From Bradyrhizobium sp. Arg816 (lineage in GTDB: Bacteria > Pseudomonadota > Alphaproteobacteria > Rhizobiales > Xanthobacteraceae), in assembly GCF_029989365.1 (NCBI RefSeq), contig NZ_JAPRAQ010000030.1, forward strand, positions 1 to 64,000: 64,000 nucleotides of DNA, read 5' to 3'. Of this stretch, positions 44,501 to 53,088 are shown piece by piece. Below the pieces are notes generated by a model that was not told the DNA's origin, did not search any database, and was given only the letters and a program-made list of their open reading frames with translations. The position numbers were made by a program, and so were the translations under genes. Within the stretch, counting starts at the first letter, position 1. Each line of letters opens with the position of its first letter.

Positions 44501-45021
44501 CTTTGCTCGAGGATCCCCAGAAGGACTTCACGCAGTTCGAGGATTACCGGAATTTCTACACCTTCGAGATCCACATGGAGGACGTGGCGACCGGTCGCTC
44601 GACGCGATGGGAGCAACGTCGTGGGACCGGTTCCGGCGCCGAGCAGCAGGTGCCGATCTACGTCGCCATCGGGGCTTCGCTCGCCGCCGTCTACGGAAGC
44701 GCAGAACGGCGCGCCGGCAAGCCGTCCGGCTTCGCGCTCGCGATGTTCGACGAGGCGTTCTCCAAGATGGACGGCCGAAATCAGCGCCAGATGATGGCGT
44801 TCTACAAGAAACTGGGCTTGCAGTTCGTCATCGCAGCGCCGTTCGAGAAACGGGTGGCGGTGCTGGAGCACATGGATACGATCGTGGAAGTCGACCGGAT
44901 CGGCGAGCAGTCGAGGGCGACCGTGGTTTCGCTGAAGGAAAAGGCCAAACGCGAACTCATGGCGATCGATCCTGACCTCATGTCCGACCAGGATCTCGCC
45001 GCCCGGCTCGCTGCCGAATAA
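41584..45021 (+). CDS. jetC: Wadjet subunit JetC (SMC/MukB-like ATPase)
   Basis: 1145 residues. Walker A is LGENRSGKSTIL (~29-40). Two long coiled-coil stretches flank a hinge around the middle. The signature-like GSGAEQQVPIYVAIGA and Walker B FALAMFDEAFSKMDGRN are near the C-terminus. JetC is the motor that extrudes DNA loops, so that small circular DNA is recognised and handed to JetD for cutting. Its start overlaps the jetB stop (ATGATG). Intact. Confidence 0.92.
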   Translation: MMELRHLAMVNWHLFDVADIDVAGHIGVLGENRSGKSTILDMAQVVLTGGNRRFLRLNAVAGDSGKSRSGSKRSVVDYCLGTLGEDQRRRDEARTYVALGFEDTDGDRPPVTIGMALEARKSDSKETVLALFVAVGAVLTAKDFIERKGAQQFPAHWEDARARIVSAVGEANFVNHRDRAGDYVREYMRHLVPHAPFGEQNASALQKSIVNAMTLDHNQTATQFVRDYILEDSRIGIKELRESIQTYRNISETIRKMREKLDALKALRAILASLEETLETRFREEWIAKRANWLAARATNRDLRARLRDEQARRAAATVELADIDEDVKAIDKEIERLTTAIAEHDAKTGRKELSQTAMVADQAAQRTLSEFRSRVESIRRLRPLLAMYGCGFDGFIPAVEKLVGEAKGAEIGAVSDSLSAAEQAFVSSAPAWSAKVDEARQAIMAEASQLRAQRGALLERIQQHDSGGARAHLEPDTERLCLKLRQKGMVPRVLCELIEVADPEWVAAAEALLGRDRDAVFVDRPDIGAATSIFKEGRREFRRTSLVSLNKLEQFRAKPDRGTFPSIFRTDDPDALSFIMRRYGSVRLADTLEQFNKPGRAVMKDGLYDDGLVRTHRSVDPKEHKIGKAAQANALLALQEQSDALEDALTQKAREAEAADGAFAALKSLCVDGSAGLRDFAVAFSAAQAEKIDAQARLSALDGAGDGGLRAKKKAQLDLKERRRSERETQQKAFNKHNGEVRLIEGKLGDGENVPGSELNLKVARSIFLKNRPLYAASKGRAAYRSRLDGRAQKSEAEKHRSIAEKALKDAAASDVERNRIERQVREFLDGYFEEFGTSSQVGIESEPLQEVKPWMEQLIDDIESNELRRYERQAHEAAEKAKTLLRGEFINALTSRIGKMERDLQSLNRSLQAHPFHNERYSFHRTQVVEFQPILKIIEIGKTSPEALDLLFRGDVPDDFPHKDTIKALEALLEDPQKDFTQFEDYRNFYTFEIHMEDVATGRSTRWEQRRGTGSGAEQQVPIYVAIGASLAAVYGSAERRAGKPSGFALAMFDEAFSKMDGRNQRQMMAFYKKLGLQFVIAAPFEKRVAVLEHMDTIVEVDRIGEQSRATVVSLKEKAKRELMAIDPDLMSDQDLAARLAAE

Positions 45022-45023
45022 TC

Positions 45024-46193
45024 ATGCCTCGCCGCTTCACAGACGCGAACGACCTGTTTGGCGATCTTCTCGATCGTTTCGAAGCCGGTGCTGCGAGTCC
45101 GATCGCGCATCCGGACTATGCGGCTTTCCCGTCCGTCGTCGATGCCGACGCCTTTCTGAAACGTATTCGCGAAGCCGAAGCTGCCGGCGCAGTCTCAATT
45201 GGTTGGGGCCGCGGCGCGAAGCGGGACCAGCTCGCCCACGCGCGGCTGGCTTCGGCGGAGGCCCTGTACCGATGCCTCGGCCGCACCCCGGCGCCGCAGA
45301 TCGCGCAGGACGCCGTCGCGCGGCTTGTCGGCGGATCGGCGCTGCACGATTCGCTGAAGACAGGCGCTTCTCAGATCGCCGAAGTGTGGGGACGGGGGAA
45401 AACGTGGCACGGCTTCGCTTCGTCCGATGTCGATACGCTGCGCCACGCGTTCGATCTCGCCCAGGCTATCCTGGACAACAAGCATCTCGACGTTGACTAT
45501 AAGACCTTCTCGCGACGGACGGTGAAGCACAGTAAGACGCTGGAACGCGTCGAAGGCGTCGTGGTTCGGCTCCTGAGCGGCGTCCTCGAGTTTCCTCCGG
45601 GCGCGCGGCCCCGCGAGGCACTGCGGGCGATCGGGCTGGAACGCTTTGCGCCGCCGCTGCTGATCGCGGGTAAGATCGATCTCCTTGGGGCCAATCTCTC
45701 CGGAGCCACTCCGCTCTATCTCGGGATCGCGCCTAAGGAGGCGGATCGTGTCCGCTTCCGGGAGCCGCCGGCGTACGTTTTGACAATCGAAAACTTCGCA
45801 AGCTTCAACAGGCACGTCGCCGAGGCCGACCCCGGTCGACTGGGCGCTACGCTGTATGTTGGCGGGTATCCCTCGCTTGCCACCCAACAGGCCCTGCGTA
45901 CGATCTCGGGAATGGTGTCCGAACAGACCCCGATCTTTCACTGGTCGGATATCGATCCGGACGGCACCTGGATATTCCACACGATCGAGCGCGCCGTCGG
46001 ACGACCGATCCTGCCGCATCTCATGAGCGTCGAAATTGCCGAACGCTCGGGGCAGGTGCCGACCAAAAAGTCCGCACCCGCCCGTTGCCCACCGGACTCC
46101 GGCATCGCTTCACTGGCGGCATACTTGGCCAAAGACGGAGCCAAGATCCTCGAGCAGGAGGAGCTTGATCCGATTCTTCCTACGCCGCCGTAG
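45024..46193 (+). CDS. jetD: Wadjet nuclease subunit JetD (TOPRIM, DUF3322/DUF2220)
   Basis: 389 residues, starting two bases after the jetC stop. The TOPRIM acidic residues are visible: Glu in YVLTIENFASF (~256) and the DxD of HWSDIDPDGTWIF (~309/311). The N-terminal half carries the arm domain. JetD is the topoisomerase-like nuclease that cleaves plasmid DNA after loop extrusion stalls. The catalytic residues are in place, so the system appears complete. Confidence 0.9.
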   Translation: MPRRFTDANDLFGDLLDRFEAGAASPIAHPDYAAFPSVVDADAFLKRIREAEAAGAVSIGWGRGAKRDQLAHARLASAEALYRCLGRTPAPQIAQDAVARLVGGSALHDSLKTGASQIAEVWGRGKTWHGFASSDVDTLRHAFDLAQAILDNKHLDVDYKTFSRRTVKHSKTLERVEGVVVRLLSGVLEFPPGARPREALRAIGLERFAPPLLIAGKIDLLGANLSGATPLYLGIAPKEADRVRFREPPAYVLTIENFASFNRHVAEADPGRLGATLYVGGYPSLATQQALRTISGMVSEQTPIFHWSDIDPDGTWIFHTIERAVGRPILPHLMSVEIAERSGQVPTKKSAPARCPPDSGIASLAAYLAKDGAKILEQEELDPILPTPP

Positions 46194-47387
46194 GCGTTCG
46201 GACTGACTAGGGCGTCAGCTTGCGTTGCGGACACGCCTCCCAGTCCGAGCGACTTTTGAGGCGCTGGCGCTCTGCAAGAGCCAAGCAGTTTGGGGTGGCC
46301 AGCAGCACGGCGATTGGCTGCTTGAAGCGGGCGACGAGACCGGCAGCGTTGAGCCCAGCCAGATCGGTGGCCACAAGCCAAAGTCGATCTCGGGCGAGTA
46401 TGCTGAAATCGGCGGCTTTGATCCGTTGCGACAGTCAGACCCATAAGGAAAAAGATCCGGCTTATGATCTGTAATCCGGCGTGGCATTCAGTGTCGTGCG
46501 CTCATGGCGAGGCAAAATTGCCATCCGAATTTGCGGCTTGCAGCTGAAAGCGCAGACGCATTACCGTCTCGTCGGCGCGCTGTTTTTGTTGTGTGTGCTC
46601 AACCGCCGCGAAGCCAAACAGCATGCAGTCCGTAAGGGGCATTTACGTCTCCAGGTAGACCAAACGCAGGCCATCGCCGCAACAGCCTGAATTGGTGCCG
46701 AGAAGTTTCGAAAACTGAGGGATTAAGTCCGTTGTTAAGCTGCCTTGGAAGTTGCAGCCTTCTTCCTTTGCGCTTCTCCCGCTGGTCCAAGGCATGGCAG
46801 CAAGTGATCAGCTGATGAAACAAGTCGCGCATTGAATAACTCCAAATCGCAAAAAAATGATCGACAACCCGTTGAAGTAGTCTATTACTTGCGCTACATC
46901 TTGGGGTAGATTTTGCTCCCGAGGCGGTGGGTCCTGTCCGCTTCGCGAGCGCATGCCGCGAACCAGTTCCAATCTTCGTCTGCGCATGAGGTCGTGCGGG
47001 TTGAATGAGGACGACGCAGTCGTTGTTCGAGGATTTTCCAAGCATCAGTTCTGAGACGAGGCGAACCTTACGCGAGCTCGAAAAGAAAGCTGGTTTCGTT
47101 TCATGGACTGGACATGGATCGCGTCTATGATCTGGACTGTTTGATCAGGCTGCAAATCGATGTGGTGGCCTCATATGCACGCGTCCTTCGAGAACTAGCC
47201 GTGTCGACACGCAGAGGGAGTTGGATTCTAAAATACTGGTGGTGTGTATCAGAATGCGGCCGCCTGATTGAGCAGTAGTGACCACGCGCAGGCAAATGGG
47301 ATGCGTATCATCAAGATTGTCTTGCCGGTTTGTCGCCAGGCACGACCACCACGGAGCGTGTTTAGACATCCAGAGAGAGGCACCGTC
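46194..47387. other. Long gene-poor stretch between jetD and the TauD-like gene
   Basis: About 1.2 kb without a gene I can support. Several open frames up to 148 codons occur on the minus strand (for example 46599-47045), but they have no recognised motif, weak starts and the look of shadows. A ribosome site (GAGAGAGG) for the TauD-like gene lies at 47373-47380. Confidence 0.4.
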
Positions 47388-48275
47388 ATGAGTGAAACTA
47401 TGGCTGTTGATAATATCATTCTGCGAGCAAACATCGTCAAACACGCGGACCGGCTTGGTGCCGAAATCAAGAACATCACGCTGTCTGACGATTTGCCTGA
47501 CGATGTCATCGTAGCGTTCCGCCAGCTGCTGCTCGAGCATAAGGTCATCTTCTTCCGTGATCAGGGACATCTCGACGATGCCCAACAACAGCGTTTCGTG
47601 CTCCGGCTCGGCTCGCTGACACCGAATTTGACAATGGCGGACACAATGGGCGGTTTAGCGATCCGGCAGGAGCTGCCTGATCGCGCCTGCAGTCATCTCA
47701 ACCAGATGAACGATGAGCGGGTCCGCGCAGCTATTTCGGTGCTGCGGCTCGCAGCGGCCCCGCCTTTTGGCGGTGACATTGCTTGGTCGAGTAGGGCGGC
47801 CGCTTACCTTGATCTTCCCGATCCCCTGCGGATGCTCGCAGATAATCTCTGGGCTGTGAGCTTCGGCGTATCTGATCTCACTGCGACAGAGAGGGCCACC
47901 GAAGCCAACAAGCGGCCTTGGTGGGGTGTGTCCACTGGAACGATCTACGAAACGACACATCCGATTGTTCGTGTTCATCCCGAGACCGGCGAACGCATAC
48001 TATCGCTCGGTCGTTCCGTGAACAACTTCGTCGGCCTGCAAAGCTATCCCAGCCAAAGACTGTTTGAACGGCTGCAATCCTATCTCATAGCGCCCCGGAA
48101 TACCCTGTGCTGGAACTGGAAATCAGGCGACGTCGTAATCTGGGACAATCGCGCGACTGAGCCATACCCCGTCAGCAAATCCAGCAGCCCTCACTGGATG
48201 ATGGACCAGCTTGCGATTGACGCCCGCGTACCGCACGTGAAGAGGTCGAAATCAAGGGCGGCAAAGGCTGCCTGA
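47388..48275 (+). CDS. TauD/TfdA-family dioxygenase homologue lacking metal ligands
   Basis: 295 residues from the ATG seven bases after GAGAGAGG. The fold is recognisable: LGAEIKNITLSDDLPDDVIV, VIFFRDQGHLDDAQQQRF, PPFGGDIAW, THPIVRVHPETGERILSLGR and VVIWDNRATEPY. In active TauD relatives an HxD motif precedes the APPFGGD block. Here the place reads NQMNDERVRAAISVL with no histidine. The distal His of RATQHY is replaced (RATEPY). Thus the 2-His-1-carboxylate iron site is absent and the protein should be catalytically dead, although the frame is open. It may be a decaying gene or a repurposed fold. Confidence 0.8.
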   Translation: MSETMAVDNIILRANIVKHADRLGAEIKNITLSDDLPDDVIVAFRQLLLEHKVIFFRDQGHLDDAQQQRFVLRLGSLTPNLTMADTMGGLAIRQELPDRACSHLNQMNDERVRAAISVLRLAAAPPFGGDIAWSSRAAAYLDLPDPLRMLADNLWAVSFGVSDLTATERATEANKRPWWGVSTGTIYETTHPIVRVHPETGERILSLGRSVNNFVGLQSYPSQRLFERLQSYLIAPRNTLCWNWKSGDVVIWDNRATEPYPVSKSSSPHWMMDQLAIDARVPHVKRSKSRAAKAA

Positions 48276-48429
48276 CATTGTCCACATCTCCCGGATCACG
48301 TCAGACGCCTGGAGACCAAAGTCCAAGTTGTGGCCCTGCAATGTCGAGCGGAGCCGCCCGTCTTATGCGCGAGGACCGGCTAACGGGCGCAGCTGCCAAC
48401 TGCTAGGCTTCTTCCAGGCCCGACAGCAT

Positions 48430-48960
48430 TAATCTTCAGGCATCGTCTCTGCTCCCCGGTCAAACCGATGACGCTGCATTTTTGATGATCTGATGCATCC
48501 GTTGGCTCTCGTTCCGCGTGCAGCTTGTTTCATCGTCTCGGGATAGTCAGGCCTGACGTCGCTCACACCCAATTTAGACATATTCGCCAACTGGCGAGGC
48601 GTCCGACGGCCGTGATTCACATCGCGCCGCGCCGGCAGATCCCGTGGCAATCGTGCCGGCGTCTTAAGTGTCCATGGACAAGCCATCAATCGAGCCTTCC
48701 AAGAGCCCCCAAATTGCGCCAAGCGCATCGCAACTCGCCGATCTTCGGCCAGCGGAAAGGTCCCGTCCTCGAGCCGTGCACCAGCTTGATCCTCCGACCG
48801 ACAGCTCTGGAGGACGTATCTGCTCCCAGGCTCTTGCGCACCACGGTAGCAAGTCCCTCCATGCCCTTGCGGAAGTCTTTCAGTTGGGTCCATTGCGATC
48901 ACCCGAACCCTAGCCGACAAACCGACCAAAGCTCTAAACGGACTCTTAGAGAACCTCCGT
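48430..48960 (-). mobile_element. Highly degenerate IS66 remnant (tnpB/tnpC junction)
   Basis: Across several minus-strand frames pieces of TnpB (FRKGMEGL-like, RLEDGTFP, AMRLAQFGG) and the start of TnpC can still be read, with many indels. The order matches the copy at 0.85-1.95 kb, but divergence is greater. No ends are recognisable. Confidence 0.6.
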
Positions 48961-49180
48961 TTCAAGCGTCCCTCGGCAGGATTACGCGAGCGGCGCAAGC
49001 CCTTGTTTCGAAGATGCTCCGCCTTATAACAGGCCGCTCCGAGGCTGCGCTAAGCGGAACCCTGCTGGGAGTACATCGGCTGGAGCAGGAGATCGGAAGC
49101 GTCGGCTGTAGATCGATGAAGCACATGGGCCGCTCCGGCTCGATTCCGCCCAAGCGTTAGCCGAAAAGCGGCTCGCATAA

Positions 49181-49462
49181 TTACGTCTTGTTTCGGCCAA
49201 GCCGTGCCGGCTTGCGCCCTCTGGACATCGGCCTGGGGGGCATTGCACCTTTAGCCGGCTGTGTGAATAATTCGGACAAGTGAATACCCAAAGCCGCGGC
49301 GATGCGTTCCAGTAGATCAATAGTCGGGTTCTCTTTCTTCTGCTCAATGCGCCCCATGTATGAGCGGTCGATCCCGGCATCATAGGCCAACTGGTCTTGC
49401 GGAATGCCGCGCTCTACGCGGATCCGGCGCACATTCCAGGCCACAAGCGCACGAGCGTTCAT
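49181..49462 (-). CDS. XRE-family regulator, copy 1 (QseC-like candidate)
   Basis: 93 residues. LVAWNVRRIRVERGIPQDQL, then AYDAGIDRSYMGRIEQKKEN and LLERIAAALGIHLSELF form a textbook XRE helix-turn-helix, with a basic C-terminal tail. It is a close paralogue of the gene at 52611-52892. It is divergent from the DUF2285 gene at 50081, the arrangement expected of the qseC/qseM switch described in Mesorhizobium symbiosis ICEs, though here ~620 bases lie between. The regulator role is sure, the qseC equivalence is tentative. Confidence 0.8.
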   Translation of the reverse strand: MNARALVAWNVRRIRVERGIPQDQLAYDAGIDRSYMGRIEQKKENPTIDLLERIAAALGIHLSELFTQPAKGAMPPRPMSRGRKPARLGRNKT

Positions 49463-49492
49463 GCGCAGAGGCAGCCATTCCGATGACTATGA

Positions 49493-49503
49493 AACCACTG
49501 GTT
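49493..49503. promoter_or_regulatory. Palindrome upstream of XRE copy 1
   Basis: AACCA-C-TGGTT is a perfect 11-base palindrome 31 bases before the start codon. The same place upstream of copy 2 holds AACCACTGGCT. Conservation of spacing and sequence suggests an autoregulatory operator. Confidence 0.55.
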
Positions 49504-50080
49504 ATAGCCAGACTATTACAATAAGCTCGCACCCAGCGATGGCTGTCCTCCCCAATTGCTTCGAGAAATCAGGCAACGGTGAGGTGGTGACCCCAGTAGC
49601 GCGCGCCGTCTTCTGGTTGACCATCGCAAGCGTTCTGGCGGGGCGATAGCTTGCGACTAGCAGCAGAGAAGGCACCACGTCAGAGGTACCTGCGCTGTTT
49701 TCCGCGCACCACGACTGGATAGGACGAATGGTCAACTAGAGCTCGAAAGGGAAACGAATATTCTCCAGTTGGCTGGTTCTGGTTGTTGCCTTTCACAAGT
49801 GCGATCAGGCCGGTGACCACGAACCACCATGCCCTTCCGCCGGGAACAGCAAGGACAACCTAGTTGCGGGGCGCATGTGCCATCGCTTCCAGTATGGACT
49901 GCGATGAAAAAGGGAAAGCGCAGCATGGAGCCAACAGGCCAATGCGAGCTGATAGCGATTGCCGTCTTGGCGCGAAAGGAGATTGGCGTGCGACCATTGG
50001 GTAGGTACCAAAGCGACCAGAAATTAGTTATCGTTGCTCTGATTTCGGTAGAGTTTTCAGCTGGGTAGGAGTTTCAAGCA
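49504..50080. other. Gene-poor stretch between XRE copy 1 and the DUF2285 gene
   Basis: Open frames here are short and mutually overlapping; none is recognised. A TAGGAG ribosome site precedes the GTG at 50081. Confidence 0.4.
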
Positions 50081-50353
50081 GTGCCAGCCGAGCCGAAGAT
50101 CGCAGAATTGGCGCCCAGCGTCGACGAGCTCACGTCGTATGACAAGGAGCACGCTGTTGCCTACATGCGACTTCTTGATGCCGACGCTGACAAGGCAGAT
50201 TGGCGTGAAATTGCGCGGATCGTGCTTGGGCTTGACCCGACCGTTGAACCGGATCGAGCGCGACGCACGTTCGAAAGTCATCTGACGCGGGCCAAGTGGC
50301 TCGCGGGCAAGGGCTATCGTGATCTGCTACGTAGCGGTTGGCCAAAACAATGA
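50081..50353 (+). CDS. Small DUF2285 protein (QseM-like antiactivator candidate)
   Basis: 90 residues starting from GTG with TAGGAG upstream. The text ELTSYDKEHAVAYMRLLDAD, KADWREIARIVLGLDP and ARRTFESHLTRAKWLAGKGY is a free-standing DUF2285 domain. In the Mesorhizobium loti symbiosis ICE, QseM is a small DUF2285 protein that blocks the activators TraR and FseA. An fseA-like gene lies just downstream here. The name is not assigned because other small DUF2285 proteins exist. Confidence 0.75.
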   Translation: MPAEPKIAELAPSVDELTSYDKEHAVAYMRLLDADADKADWREIARIVLGLDPTVEPDRARRTFESHLTRAKWLAGKGYRDLLRSGWPKQ

Positions 50354-50516
50354 TCAGAGCGGATGTCGAGGTCGTCGCAATCGTCGCAATCGCAAAAGTT
50401 GATTGTTCCATCGATTAGTTGCGTGGAAGACGCGCACACGGTAAGCAAGCAGCCGGAAAGCGCCACAATCATCGGCTGCATTCCGCCGCGTCTGAAAATT
50501 GAGCGGGAAAGGTGCG

Positions 50517-51294
50517 ATGGCGGATACTGACTGGAGATCTGGGGAAGCGTACAGCGGCCTGAAGACGGCAGATGCTGCCGACCTGGCCTGGGAGTGGCTG
50601 CGCCGGGATCACGACTACCAAGAGGATTATAAGCGGTTATCTCGCCGCGAACGTTCAAGCGCGGCGGCGGGCGAGTTCCGACGCAAGTGGGGGCTCTCGT
50701 TTTCCTGCTGATCCGCAAAAGACTTTCGACAAGCAAGCAGTCTTTTGGGCGCCTGAGGTGCTGCCGACCGTACTGGCTGTGCGGGCGGCCAACCGCATTG
50801 CGCCCAAAAGTTATCAGCTCGATTTCGACAATCTGGCGGGCGGCGAGCTTCGCCGTGCGCCGGATGGATGGCATGCGATCGTGCCGCTCGGGGGCACGAA
50901 GCATCGCCTTTGGCTAGGAGAGCTTCCGGCGAGCGGATATGCTGTCGTCGTTGATCTGCCGCTCGATGCCGATTTCGAGCTTCGCCTGGGGGCCGCACGT
51001 CGATTTTGGCTTGCCCTTCAGCGTCGGGCGCTCGGAGAGCCGCCACTTGCTTTGCCTGCTTTGAAGCGGCGTCGGCTGATCCTGGCGTTGCGCGCAGTGG
51101 ATGGATGGCAGGAAGGAAATAGCTATCGCCAAATCGCGCAAGGCCTGTTTGGAAGTCATCGTATTGCCGAGCGCGCCTGGAAAACAGACGATTTGCGCAG
51201 CCGAACCATTCGACTTGTTAAGCTGGGGCAGCGCCTCATGCGCCTACGCTGGCGAGCATTGCTCGACAAACGCAGGGGCAGGGATGACAAGTAG
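50517..51294 (+). CDS. fseA: FseA-like excision activator (DUF6499 + DUF2285) needing a +1 frameshift
   Basis: The first frame from ATG 50517 (GGAAAGG upstream) encodes a DUF6499-like domain, MADTDWRSGEAYSGLKTADA, up to KWGLSFSC and a TGA at 50709. The second frame, +1, continues PADPQKTFDKQAVFWAPEVL and carries the DUF2285 part (RRLILALRAVDGWQEGNSYR, LVKLGQRLMRLRW). Skipping one base after TCG-TTT (50697-50702) joins WGLSF to PADP exactly as in fused relatives, giving ~258 residues. In the M. loti ICE the excision activator FseA is produced by a +1 programmed frameshift between two such frames. The architecture strongly suggests the same mechanism. A plain frameshift mutation is the alternative. 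Confidence 0.75.
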
Positions 51295-51543
51295 TGGGTT
51301 GCGGCGCGATAAATGGCCTACCTTCCGTTCTGCCAGCCAATTCTTCTGCTGACTGTCACGATGGGGGGCGGATAGGATAAAGTCTTTGCGCTCCGCTCTC
51401 TCATTGTTGGCGTCTTTGCTGCAACAGAGGGGGCGCTATCTCCGTAGGCTTTGCGGATTATGCGTGAATGGTTTTCTTAAGTTGAGGCGCCCTCGACCTG
51501 AACATTGATTCCTCCCTGCACCGGATTGAGGCACCGCTAGACC

Positions 51544-52452
51544 TCAGGCAGCCTGCGCAAGTACGACCTTCTTGCAAAGACGAGCCAGCCATCGGCAAAA
51601 CGAACGTGCGATCTCGGGGTGCGCGCTGCGATCTACGGCATAAGCGCGATATTGCATGCCACTTGGAGTGCGGGTGCCAGGGATGATTTGCAAAGCGCCC
51701 CCTCTGACTAGATCTCCGACGATGATTTCCGGCGCGACAAGAAGGCATTTTCCCGTCATGACTGCCGGCAGCGCAAGATAATTATGATCATACCGGGCGC
51801 CCACTCGTATGTCGCTCGAAGACAGATTCATGGCTCTCAGCCATGTCGGCAGGATGTCGGGGCGGGATGTGATGTTCAGTATCGGGGTTGTGCGAACGAT
51901 CGAGAGCTCTCGGCCTCCGACCAGATTTGGCGGGCCGACGCACACCAGTTCCTCTTTGTAAATCTCCCAACTGTCGGCGGGTTCGATGACGGAAAGATCC
52001 CGTGTAATCAAAATATCGAAATCATCCGAAGATGTCGGGTGCGCCAGCGAGCTGATGATGTCCACGATAACGCCACCCGCTTCAGAAGAGAAAGCCTGCA
52101 AATTTGGAATAAGGATAGAGAAAGAAAAGGTCGATAGTGACGTGCGGACCACGATCCGATTCGTTCCTGCGCCTGCGCGGCGTCGCATTCTCTTCGCCGT
52201 GAAACTGACGGTTTCGAGCGGTTCAGACACTGCGTTTGCGAATAGCCTTCCGAACTCGGTCAAATCGCTGCGCCGTCCACGCCGCTCGATGAGGTCAGCC
52301 CCCAGATAATCCCGCAGTACAGCCAAATAACGGCTCACCGAACTTTGCGTTGTCCCCAAAGTGGTGGCCGCGCGCGTGACGCTGCCTTCGCGGGCAACGG
52401 TCACAAAAGCGCGGATGGCATTTAGAGGCACTTCATCGTCTCGAGCCGCCAT
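51544..52452 (-). CDS. LysR-family transcriptional regulator
   Basis: 302 residues from the ATG eight bases after GGAG. The N-terminal helix-turn-helix is LNAIRAFVTVAREGSVTRAA, TTLGTTQSSVSRYLAVLRDY. The effector-binding region (IVVRTSLSTFSFSILIPNLQ onward, EELVCVGPPNLVGG) has the usual LysR layout. No target gene is obvious nearby. The frame is intact. Confidence 0.85.
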   Translation of the reverse strand: MAARDDEVPLNAIRAFVTVAREGSVTRAATTLGTTQSSVSRYLAVLRDYLGADLIERRGRRSDLTEFGRLFANAVSEPLETVSFTAKRMRRRAGAGTNRIVVRTSLSTFSFSILIPNLQAFSSEAGGVIVDIISSLAHPTSSDDFDILITRDLSVIEPADSWEIYKEELVCVGPPNLVGGRELSIVRTTPILNITSRPDILPTWLRAMNLSSSDIRVGARYDHNYLALPAVMTGKCLLVAPEIIVGDLVRGGALQIIPGTRTPSGMQYRAYAVDRSAHPEIARSFCRWLARLCKKVVLAQAA

Positions 52453-52610
52453 TGTCTGCTCCGGCGCCAGAATCAAAGTCCATCACAATATTCGATGCCC
52501 ATGGCCGGATCGCTGCGTATCAGCGTCCGCCACGCATAAAACCCTCGTATGACGCGATACCTGCGCCCGGAGCGCACGACATCAGTGTCTCAGATGGTGT
52601 CTGTCAGGGG

Positions 52611-52892
52611 TTAAGTCCTTTTGCCGCGTGCGGGCTTCGGCTTGCGGCCTTTAGGTAAGGTTGCAGGTGGCGGGGCGCCCTTGGATGGCCGAACAAACAG
52701 TTCGGAGACAGCTACGCCGAGCGTCTTGGCAAGGCGATCAAGAAGATCGACTGTCGGGTTCGCTTGTTGGCGCTCAAGTCCGCTCATGTAGGAGCGATCA
52801 ACTCCTGCATCGTAAGCCAATTGCTCCTGCGGAATACCGCGCTGGACGCGGATCCGGCGCACATTGTAAGCCACAAGCGCACGAGCTCTCAT
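52611..52892 (-). CDS. XRE-family regulator, copy 2
   Basis: 93 residues, paralogous to copy 1: LVAYNVRRIRVQRGIPQEQL, AYDAGVDRSYMSGLERQQAN, LLDRLAKTLGVAVSELF. The identity between copies is highest in the helix-turn-helix and continues at DNA level past the start codon for ~45 bases, including the palindromic site. This shows that the duplicated unit includes the promoter. Confidence 0.8.
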   Translation of the reverse strand: MRARALVAYNVRRIRVQRGIPQEQLAYDAGVDRSYMSGLERQQANPTVDLLDRLAKTLGVAVSELFVRPSKGAPPPATLPKGRKPKPARGKRT

Positions 52893-52922
52893 GCGCGAAA
52901 GCAGCCATTTCGACGGTCATCA

Positions 52923-52933
52923 AACCACTGGCT
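52923..52933. promoter_or_regulatory. Palindrome-like site upstream of XRE copy 2
   Basis: AACCACTGGCT matches the perfect palindrome upstream of copy 1 except for one base, with the same distance to the start codon. TATAAC directly next to it may be a -10 element. Confidence 0.5.
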
Positions 52934-53088
52934 ATAACCTACCTAAAAACATCACCGGATTGGATGGTATGCGAGCCACCGTATCGCCTTTCCCGGACGC
53001 TACTGGAGCGGCCCGCACATGCGCCGGTATGTCGACCGTCTTTCAATTCGTGGCGGCACAGGTTTTCCGTAAGCGCTTAGCCGCGACC

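Noticed and set aside
46599..47045. 148-codon minus-strand frame after jetD
   Set aside because: No domain, signal or supportive context; low-complexity basic text. It could be a remnant but cannot be supported as a gene.
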